This document shows, in pieces, positions 1 to 5,793 of a DNA stretch of 9,576 nt. The translations under genes were made by a program, and so were the position numbers. Where the stretch lies: the NCBI GenBank assembly GCA_035310125.1, contig DATGEP010000305.1:1-9576 (forward strand). The letters run 5' to 3'. The notes beneath the pieces were generated by a model. The model ran no database searches. It saw only the letters and a program-made list of their open reading frames with translations, and was not told the DNA's origin. The DNA comes from DATGEP01 sp035310125 (GTDB taxonomy: Bacteria > Chloroflexota > Ktedonobacteria > Ktedonobacterales > JADMIN01). Position 1 is the stretch's first letter; the number at the start of each line of letters is the position of its first letter.

Positions 1-2699
1 GTATCTACGGCGATGCCGCCGATATCGCGGAGGGAGAGCCGCTGGCGAATGGCGGCGACCTGCGCGCGGTAGGGGGCGATGACGCCGATCTGCTCCGGCA
101 GCACGCCAGCTTCCAGCAGCGCGCGGACGAGCCTTGAGACGACGCGAGCCTGCGCCGGGCTGGCCTTGCCGGGCGGCTCGGGAAAGTCGTCGCGGGCTGG
201 GACGTTGACGAAGACGAGCGGGTGGCGCGGGTCCAGCACGGGCGCGAGGTGCGCCGTAGGCTCACCGTCGAGGTGCAGCAGGGTATCGCGGGCAGAGCCG
301 CTGGCTTCGAGGGCGCCGCCATAGAAGGCGCGGCTGGAGAAGTCGCAGATGACGGGGTGCATGCGGTACTGTTTGCGCAACGCCAGGCTGGCGTCGCTGC
401 CCCAACGCTCCAACAGGGTCGTGAAGAGGGAGCGCTTCAGGCCGCGCGTGGCGGCTTCTTCGCTGACGACGAGCGGCGGAAGCTGGCGCTCGTCGCCGAC
501 GAGGACGAAGCGGCGCGCGAAGCGGAGCGCGCCCAGCAGCGCGGGCACCGTAAGCTGGCTCGCTTCGTCTACAATCGCCAAATCGAAGCGCACAGCTTCC
601 CCTCCAGGATCAAAGCGCTCGGCTGACCACGTGGCGGTGGTCGCGGCGGCGACGGGCGCGGCCCGCAACGCATCGCGCACCTGCTCAGGGGTGAGAAGGT
701 CGCCACCATCAGAGGGATTCTCAGCGGATTCGCCGTCGCCATCCAGGCCGGCGGCGCGGCGGGCGCGCGCGGCCAGCCGGTAGGTGCGCAGCTCCGGCGC
801 GACGGAGAGATTGTGGCCCAGACGCACGAAGTCGTCGAAGCTATCACTGAGCAGGCGGCGCAGGACGTTGTCTACGGCCTGATTGGTGAAAGCGGCGATG
901 AGCACGCGCTCGCCGCGCGCGACGGCGCGGCGCGCAATCTCGGCGACAACGCGCGTCTTGCCCGTTCCCGGCGGCCCCTGGATGAGCAGGAAGTCTTCGG
1001 CGGCGAGGGCGCGTGAGATGGCCGCCCGCTGCTCGGCGTTGAAGATGGCGGGGAGATCGTCCAGCGTGGGTGCCGGGCCGAAGCGCGGCTGGCGCTGACC
1101 GGCGACGAGCGCGCGCAGGTGTGGGTCGGCATCGAGCCAGCGCCAGAGGTTGCGCACGGTGCGGGTGTGGACGATGTCGCTTTCATAGCGGTCGAGGAGG
1201 CGGGGGTGGGCGATGCGCTCCGGAGTCCAGACGACGATGCCGCGCGCGGTGAGGCGCAGGATGGTGCCGGTGACGACGGCACCGCCGATGGGATCGCCGT
1301 CGCTGAGCAGGATGGCGTCGCCCTCGCGCAGCTCGGAGGCGTTTTCGCAGTGGAAGCGATATTCCCACTCGCCGCTCTCCGTGATGCGCGGCTCGCCGTC
1401 CAGCTCCAGTCCTCCGAGCGCGATACCCGCTTCGCGCCGGGAAGCGGGCGGGAGCCGCCAGAGCGCCGTGCTTTGCTCTTCGGCGGCGCGTGCCTCCAGT
1501 CGCAGCAGCTCGTAGTGGTAAGCGAAGAAGCCGGCGCTGGCAGGATCGGGCGCGGCGGGAGGATCGTCGCTCGCGGGCGGCTCCCAGCCGAGCAGCGCGG
1601 AGGCGCGCAGGCAATCGGGACGAAGCATGCAGCGAGCGCACTTGGTTGGGCTGGGTGGCGCGGGCACGACGCCGGTAGCGTGGACGAGGGCGAGACGGTT
1701 ACGCAAATCGAGCACGGCATGAAGGTCGCGCAGCATGTAGGGAATGCCGTAGCCTTCCGCGTGGCCGGGCGTGCCGCTGTAGAGCAGCGTCGCGCCGGGG
1801 CGCCGCATGTCGTGCGGGTGGCGGGCGGCGAGGAGGGTCTGGTAGCCGTGGACTTGCCAGCGGTGCTCACGCTTGGGGAGGCTGGCGGTGGCTTTGCCGG
1901 TCTTGAGCTCCAGCAGGGCGCCGCCGCGCTCGTCTTGCACGAGGAAGTCCAGGCGGCCTTTGAGTCCAACCTCCGGCGCCAGCAGGAAGGTTTCGGCGCG
2001 AATGCGCGGCACCTGGCCCCAGATATTTTGCCGCTCGTGCGCATACCAACCGGCTAGCGCATGCATGTGTGGGACGGCATCGGCGGTCACGTCGTCGTAT
2101 CCTAGCTGGCAGAGGGCGAGATCGGTGAGATGGGCGTGCGCGGCGCGGTGTAGATGCGCGTCGGGCGCTTCGGCGTCGCCTTTGAGCAGCTCTTTGAAGG
2201 CGCCATGCAGAATGATGCCCCGCAGGGTGGCGGCGGTCGGCGGCGAGGGCACCATGCGGCGCAGGGGATACTGGCGCACACAATATTCGGCGTTGTTGAT
2301 GTCGGTGATGTTGAGCAGGAGATCCGGCTCCAGCACGAGCGCGCTGGCGGGCGTGGCGCGCAGGCGGATGGCCGCACCGTGCGCAATAGCGTCGCCTGTG
2401 GGTCCGGCGCGCATGAGGTGGTAGACGCGGACACGGAGACGGTGTAAGAGCTCGATGGCACTATCGGCGAGGGAGCGCAGAAAGGCGTGGGTATGCTCAG
2501 GCAAGCTAATACATAGCACGTCGTCCTGGTCGGTACGTAACGTGATGGAGGCGGGATCGCTCCGGCGGGCGCCGACGGTCACTGAGAGCAGCCGCCCCTC
2601 AACGCTGGCCACATCGCAGCCGTGATCGCCGTACGCGCAAAGAAAGCAGCCGTGCATGGTCGCAGCCGGGCTGTCGGGCCGTTCGATCTCGCTGGTCAC
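1..2699 (-). CDS. Dna2/Cas4-type Fe-S nuclease fused to SF1B helicase (3' end off the left edge)
   Basis: 899 codons are visible from a GTG at 2699; the frame is open to the window edge. Seen: an N-terminal HxCxxC cluster (H16, C18, C21, H26, C28); C140 in a TDINNAEYCVRQ context; nuclease residues D251, E264-L-K266 and QxxxY (Q282, Y286); then C354-x2-C357-x5-C363. C140 plus this triplet is the four-cysteine Fe-S arrangement of Dna2, AddB and Cas4 nucleases. A beta-barrel-like segment (about 420-490) precedes the helicase motifs: Q557, Walker A GPPGTGKT (575-582), TNQAVD (605-610), DEASQ (711-715), GDERQLPP (735-742), QYRMHP (777-782) and APYRAQ (about 875-880). The window stops inside AVDT, the start of motif V, so motifs V-VI are missing. 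Known family role: flap or end processing by nuclease and 5'-3' translocase in replication and repair. AGGAGG lies 6 nt before the GTG, and a promoter lies just upstream. Family assignment is firm; the cellular role is inferred. Confidence 0.93.
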   Translation of the reverse strand, partial: MTSEIERPDSPAATMHGCFLCAYGDHGCDVASVEGRLLSVTVGARRSDPASITLRTDQDDVLCISLPEHTHAFLRSLADSAIELLHRLRVRVYHLMRAGPTGDAIAHGAAIRLRATPASALVLEPDLLLNITDINNAEYCVRQYPLRRMVPSPPTAATLRGIILHGAFKELLKGDAEAPDAHLHRAAHAHLTDLALCQLGYDDVTADAVPHMHALAGWYAHERQNIWGQVPRIRAETFLLAPEVGLKGRLDFLVQDERGGALLELKTGKATASLPKREHRWQVHGYQTLLAARHPHDMRRPGATLLYSGTPGHAEGYGIPYMLRDLHAVLDLRNRLALVHATGVVPAPPSPTKCARCMLRPDCLRASALLGWEPPASDDPPAAPDPASAGFFAYHYELLRLEARAAEEQSTALWRLPPASRREAGIALGGLELDGEPRITESGEWEYRFHCENASELREGDAILLSDGDPIGGAVVTGTILRLTARGIVVWTPERIAHPRLLDRYESDIVHTRTVRNLWRWLDADPHLRALVAGQRQPRFGPAPTLDDLPAIFNAEQRAAISRALAAEDFLLIQGPPGTGKTRVVAEIARRAVARGERVLIAAFTNQAVDNVLRRLLSDSFDDFVRLGHNLSVAPELRTYRLAARARRAAGLDGDGESAENPSDGGDLLTPEQVRDALRAAPVAAATTATWSAERFDPGGEAVRFDLAIVDEASQLTVPALLGALRFARRFVLVGDERQLPPLVVSEEAATRGLKRSLFTTLLERWGSDASLALRKQYRMHPVICDFSSRAFYGGALEASGSARDTLLHLDGEPTAHLAPVLDPRHPLVFVNVPARDDFPEPPGKASPAQARVVSRLVRALLEAGVLPEQIGVIAPYRAQVAAIRQRLSLRDIGGIAVD

Positions 2700-2705
2700 G
2701 CTGCT

Positions 2706-2711
2706 CCTCCT
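2706..2711 (-). promoter_or_regulatory. Ribosome binding site fixing the GTG start of the nuclease-helicase
   Basis: On the minus strand AGGAGG sits 6 nt before GTG 2699. The first internal ATG (residue 15, at 2657) has no purine-rich sequence before it. The GTG is therefore preferred, and it keeps the N-terminal H16/C18/C21/C28 cluster in the protein. Confidence 0.75.
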
Positions 2712-2730
2712 CGCGCTCGCTCGCGCGTGG

Positions 2731-2759
2731 AGTGTACGTCACGGCGCCCGCTTCGTCAA
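2731..2759 (-). promoter_or_regulatory. Sigma70-type promoter for the nuclease-helicase gene
   Basis: On the minus strand TTGACG (2754-2759) is separated by exactly 17 bp from TACACT (2731-2736). The -35 matches consensus at 5 of 6 positions and the -10 at 4 of 6. The predicted transcript start near 2724 gives a leader of about 25 nt containing the AGGAGG. Found by eye; not tested experimentally. Confidence 0.5.
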
Positions 2760-2767
2760 GATGGGAG

Positions 2768-2782
2768 CCAGATGCGCGCTGG
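2768..2782. promoter_or_regulatory. Small dyad between the divergent promoters
   Basis: CCAG (2768-2771) and CTGG (2779-2782) form a short inverted repeat with 7 bp between the arms. It lies in the 27 bp separating the two opposite -35 boxes, where a shared operator would be expected. Four-base arms arise easily by chance, so this is only a candidate. Confidence 0.15.
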
Positions 2783-2786
2783 GGGA

Positions 2787-2815
2787 TTGACCCTTGTGGC
2801 AGTTAGCGAGACAAT
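2787..2815 (+). promoter_or_regulatory. Sigma70-type promoter for the efflux adaptor gene
   Basis: TTGACC (2787-2792), a 17-bp spacer, then GACAAT (2810-2815). The -35 matches consensus at 5 of 6 positions and the -10 at 4 of 6. The predicted start near 2822 leaves a leader of about 170 nt before GTG 2994. It fires away from the nuclease-helicase promoter. Confidence 0.45.
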
Positions 2816-2993
2816 GAGAGCGGCGCTGGCTAAACACCTGGGTGAGACGTTGTATTCATGAGAGATGTATCGTCAGAAACGACAAGTCCTTGGGCGCATG
2901 GCGCGACGACCAGACATGGGTGTAGGATGTGGGGAGTGGACGCGACATGCAGCTTGATGCGTACGTGAGGGACGTTCGCCGCGGGGAGGATAG
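2816..2993 (+). other. Long untranslated leader of the adaptor gene
   Basis: No coding sequence is supported here. If the promoter at 2787-2815 is correct, this stretch is transcribed as a leader of about 170 nt. I see only short possible hairpins, for example TCGT/ACGA arms around 2870-2882 and a GCGC-AT-GGCGC-like element near 2894-2904. No known riboswitch consensus and no intrinsic terminator with a T-tract were recognised. GGAGG at 2985-2989 is the ribosome binding site. Confidence 0.35.
2985..2989 (+). promoter_or_regulatory. Ribosome binding site favouring GTG 2994 over ATG 3003
   Basis: GGAGG ends 4 nt before GTG 2994 and 13 nt before the in-frame ATG at 3003. The GTG spacing is slightly short, but the ATG spacing is too long. 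GTG is preferred; the choice changes the protein by only three residues. Confidence 0.5.
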
Positions 2994-4526
2994 GTGTACA
3001 GCATGCTAGATCCGCAGCATTCTAAGAATAGCTTGCCGCTGGTCGTGCCAGAGGCACCGGACCAGCGGGACGTAGACCTGGATCTGCTGGACGGCGCGCC
3101 GGTCGTCGAAGACTTGCCGAGTAAGCCGCGATTGCTGCGGTGGCTGCATGCCGGCACGCTGGGCAACGTAGACGACCCGCGCGGACGCGCGTTGCTGAGC
3201 ATCCACAAGATGCGCATTCTCGCCGTTGGGCTGGTGCTAATTCTCTTGCTGGTTGTAACGGGCCTGGCTATTCAGAGCCGCATTCCGGTGGTCCAGTACG
3301 CGCGAGCGAAAACGGGCACGCTGACCGTGCAGTTTGATACGACAGGCACGCTGCAAAGCGCGGGCTACGCGGCGAACTTCGCCGGCAGCGGGCGCATCGC
3401 CGAGATTGACGTGACGGTGGGCCAGCAGGTGGGCGCTGGCGATCCGCTCGCCAAGCTGGATACGACGCAGCTACAGGACGCAGTGAACCAGGCGAATTCG
3501 GCGGTGACGGCGGCGCGGACGAAAGTGACCGACGCGCAGGATAATCTGGCGAAGGTGCAGGCAGCGACTTCAGCGCAGGTACAGGCGGCATTCGACGCGG
3601 AACAGAACGCGATCAACGGCTGTAAGGGAAATGGCGACTGCATCCAGCGGGCGCAGGACAACTACGCGTCGGCACAGGCGCAGGCGGACCAGCAGAACGC
3701 TGCCGCGCAGCTGACGGTGGATGATGCGCAGGCGGCACTTTCCAGCGCGCAAGCACAACTCCAGACAGCTCGGGACAATCTCAGCGGTGCGACGCTTATG
3801 GCGCCGCATGCCGGCACTGTCGCCGCCATCAATCAGGCGGTGGGCAGCACGGTGGTTGGCAGCAACGCGACGGCGCCAGTGACGAATTTTATCGTCATTG
3901 CCGATCTCAATGCGCTCCAGATTCAGGCGAACGTGCCGGTGACGAAGGTGGCTGGCGTGCAGAACGGCACACTGGTGCGCTTCACGGTGCCGGCAGCGAG
4001 CAACACGCGCTTTACCGGGCAGGTGGACGGCGTGTCGCCGAACGGCAGGCTGATAAATAATGTGCTCACGTACCCTCTGACCATCAACGTGGATATGCAA
4101 TCGGTGCAAAGCAGCAACGCGCACCTGTATCCTGGCATGGCGGCGAGCGTGAATGTGATTGTCGTGGAGAAGCCGGGGGTTACGATCATTCCGGCCAGCG
4201 CCGTCGTGTTCGCGCAGGCGGCCGGCAATACGAAGGACGGTGGCTTCCTCACGAGCAAACAGGTGGCTACGGCGATGCAGCAGGCGCGCGATCTGGTGGT
4301 GGAGGCGGAAGACGCGGGAAACGTGGACTCCTCAGACCCGCCACAACCGAGCTATGTGCTGCAAAACACAAACGGCAAGTGGGTGACTGTGCCTGTGTTG
4401 CTGGGTCTGACCGACGGCACCTCATATGAGGTGCTGGGGGGACTGACTCCGGGTGAGAAGATCGTCACCGGCGAGACGAATAGCTCCGTGACAGAGCCAA
4501 CCCCAACCGCGTCAATCAACCAGTAA
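2994..4526 (+). CDS. HlyD/MacA-type periplasmic adaptor (membrane fusion protein) of an efflux system
   Basis: 510 residues. Seen: a 72-residue polar N-terminal extension; one hydrophobic segment (about 74-93) acting as membrane anchor; a lipoyl-like half motif (SGRIAEIDVTVGQQVGAGDPLAKLD, about 132-156); a long Ala/Gln-rich coiled-coil hairpin (about 158-263) with C210 and C216 at its turn; the second lipoyl half (ATLMAPHAGTVAAI, about 266-279); a beta-barrel region (about 305-390); and a membrane-proximal domain ending in a LTPGEKIVTGE-like motif. Known role: such adaptors link an ABC or RND inner-membrane pump to an exit path. An apparent insertion of about 40 residues (408-450) interrupts the membrane-proximal domain. 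No ATPase or permease follows, because the next gene is convergent, so the partner is unknown. The start is the GTG after GGAGG; TAA stop. The family call is strong; the substrate is unknown. Confidence 0.88.
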   Translation: MYSMLDPQHSKNSLPLVVPEAPDQRDVDLDLLDGAPVVEDLPSKPRLLRWLHAGTLGNVDDPRGRALLSIHKMRILAVGLVLILLLVVTGLAIQSRIPVVQYARAKTGTLTVQFDTTGTLQSAGYAANFAGSGRIAEIDVTVGQQVGAGDPLAKLDTTQLQDAVNQANSAVTAARTKVTDAQDNLAKVQAATSAQVQAAFDAEQNAINGCKGNGDCIQRAQDNYASAQAQADQQNAAAQLTVDDAQAALSSAQAQLQTARDNLSGATLMAPHAGTVAAINQAVGSTVVGSNATAPVTNFIVIADLNALQIQANVPVTKVAGVQNGTLVRFTVPAASNTRFTGQVDGVSPNGRLINNVLTYPLTINVDMQSVQSSNAHLYPGMAASVNVIVVEKPGVTIIPASAVVFAQAAGNTKDGGFLTSKQVATAMQQARDLVVEAEDAGNVDSSDPPQPSYVLQNTNGKWVTVPVLLGLTDGTSYEVLGGLTPGEKIVTGETNSSVTEPTPTASINQ

Positions 4527-5775
4527 TATCGCGCGGCGAGCCGGCGAGCGCGGGTAGCTCGCCGCGTCGCAGCAGCCACGCACGCACGCGGGCGGCATAC
4601 TCCGGCACGAGGAGCGCCGCCGTGGGCGTGAGGCGCCGTTCTATCCAGCCGGCAGCGGCACGGTCTGCCAGCAGGGCATCGAGCACAGCGGCGTTGGGCA
4701 CATTGAGCAGCGTGACATCATCAGTGAGCCGCAGCCGCTCGCCCTGTCGCTCCCAATCGGCCAGCGTGACGCGCACGTTGGGGGGCAGCGCCACACTGGA
4801 AAGCGATTCGAGGTGTGTGGCGACATCCGCGGCGGACCAGCCGTGCTGACGCGCCTGGGTGAAGGACTCACGGGTGAGATGGTATCGCGCGGTGGAGTCC
4901 AGCGCGACTTCACGGGCGCAGGTGTCGAGCAGGAAGAGCGTGGGACTGGTGAGCGGCGGGAAGGCAATCAACTCGAAATTGGGCTGGATGACGATACGCC
5001 CCGGCGCCTCCGACAGGGTGGCCGCGAGTGCGCTCGCGTCCTGGCGTAACGCGATTGCCGCTGAGGTGACGGTGTATGTCGCGGGTGGCGGGGCGGTGGA
5101 CTCCGATAGGGGATCAACGGCGACGACGCCCAGCCACGCAAGGGGTCCGAGGATGGCGGCGCGTGTGGTGGAGCCGTCCGCGTCGGGTGGTAGCTCTTTG
5201 TGACGCGCGGCGGAGGATCGGCGGGCGCGGCCTGAGACGGTCGCCACGGAAGCGAGTGGAATGGGGAGGCGCTCGCCAGGCGGTACTGAGGCGAGCTGAA
5301 CGGTGAGACGGCGGCGCGCGAGGGCAAGACGCGGTGGGGCGGGTGCGAGCAGGCGCGGCGGCGTAACGGTAGGGTCGGGCGCATCCGGCCACCAGCCACC
5401 GGCTATCCAGACGCGCAGGCAGATGCGCAAGCGCTCCGCGAGAGGATGAGAGAGGAATCGGGCGATGCTCTCGCGCTCGGCGGCAAGGAGCCGCGACTCG
5501 CTGAGCGTCAGGAGGCCGAGGCGCTGTGCGAGGCGGCGCACGAAGAAGAGCCGCGCGTCGTCGCCTTCGGATATGTCGGTGTCATCGGCGGAACGGCTTT
5601 CAGCGGCGGCGAGACGGGCATGTAGACGGCGCAACGCGGGCCGCGCAATGAAGCCGCGCGCCGTCAGTGGCACACCGCGCAGCTCGGCGACGGTACGCCA
5701 GTAGAGGTAGAGGTCGCGCTGAAAGCGGACGGCCTCAGCCAGCCCGCCGTCGCCGCTGTCTGGTTGGGTCGCCAT
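4516..5775 (-). CDS. XPB N-terminal-domain (Helicase_C_3-like) protein without helicase motor
   Basis: 419 residues from ATG 5775. The N-terminal part has a LYLYWRTVAELRGVPLTARG-like segment followed by RLFFVRRLAQRLGLL. The diagnostic part is C-terminal: GRIVIQPNFELIAFP (about 259-273), then an aromatic/charged run ending in RYHLTRESFTQARQHGW and LPPNVRVTLADW (about 330-341). This resembles the domain found at the N-terminus of bacterial and archaeal XPB helicases and in stand-alone helicase-associated proteins, where it is proposed to contact DNA. No Walker A, DEAD/DEAH or later helicase motif is present, so it cannot be a helicase alone. It follows the 767-residue gene by 18 nt and is probably translated from the same mRNA. 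Its TGA overlaps the convergent adaptor end by 11 bp. The middle (about 130-205) is Pro/Arg/Ala-rich and probably a linker. Function beyond nucleic-acid binding is unknown. Confidence 0.75.
   Translation of the reverse strand: MATQPDSGDGGLAEAVRFQRDLYLYWRTVAELRGVPLTARGFIARPALRRLHARLAAAESRSADDTDISEGDDARLFFVRRLAQRLGLLTLSESRLLAAERESIARFLSHPLAERLRICLRVWIAGGWWPDAPDPTVTPPRLLAPAPPRLALARRRLTVQLASVPPGERLPIPLASVATVSGRARRSSAARHKELPPDADGSTTRAAILGPLAWLGVVAVDPLSESTAPPPATYTVTSAAIALRQDASALAATLSEAPGRIVIQPNFELIAFPPLTSPTLFLLDTCAREVALDSTARYHLTRESFTQARQHGWSAADVATHLESLSSVALPPNVRVTLADWERQGERLRLTDDVTLLNVPNAAVLDALLADRAAAGWIERRLTPTAALLVPEYAARVRAWLLRRGELPALAGSPRDITG
4532..4566. repeat. GC-rich stem-loop at the convergent gene junction
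   Basis: CGCGGCGAGC (4532-4541) pairs perfectly with GCTCGCCGCG (4557-4566) around a 15-nt loop, with one extra G-T pair possible. The loop carries a second CGGCGAGC copy, allowing an alternative 8-bp hairpin. It starts 5 nt after the adaptor stop and lies inside the last codons of the convergent gene. Neither strand has a following T-tract, so it is not a canonical intrinsic terminator. It could still stabilise 3' ends or slow polymerase. Confidence 0.5.
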
Positions 5776-5783
5776 GGGCACCG

Positions 5784-5790
5784 CCTTCTT
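5784..5790 (-). promoter_or_regulatory. Ribosome binding site choosing ATG 5775 over GTG 5781
   Basis: On the minus strand AAGAAGG ends 8 nt before ATG 5775 but only 2 nt before the in-frame GTG at 5781. The ATG is the better start, giving 419 rather than 421 residues. The site lies immediately after the upstream TGA (5794-5796), which fits coupled translation. Confidence 0.6.
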
Positions 5791-5793
5791 CGA

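Noticed and set aside
872..2044. Minus-strand 390-residue open frame overlapping the nuclease-helicase
   Set aside because: It is in a different frame from GPPGTGKT, DEASQ and the Fe-S cysteines and is rich in Arg/Ser/Ala with no domain.
1119..2057. Long plus-strand open frame opposite the nuclease-helicase
   Set aside because: The minus strand carries ordered nuclease and helicase motifs through this whole span. The plus frame has no recognisable domain and is a typical high-GC shadow.
1..2699. Stand-alone CRISPR Cas4
   Set aside because: The Cas4-like nuclease continues into a complete set of SF1B helicase motifs, and no CRISPR repeats or cas1/cas2 are in the window.
2622..2861. Small plus-strand open frame across the divergent promoter region
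   Set aside because: It would be antisense to the nuclease-helicase start and run through both promoter boxes. No ribosome binding site or family was recognised.
2873..3217. Minus-strand small open frame over the adaptor leader and start
   Set aside because: It overlaps the adaptor start antisense, with no domain or supporting signal.
4532..4566. Canonical intrinsic terminator at the convergent junction
   Set aside because: The stem is strong but no T-tract follows on either strand, so it is reported only as a stem-loop.
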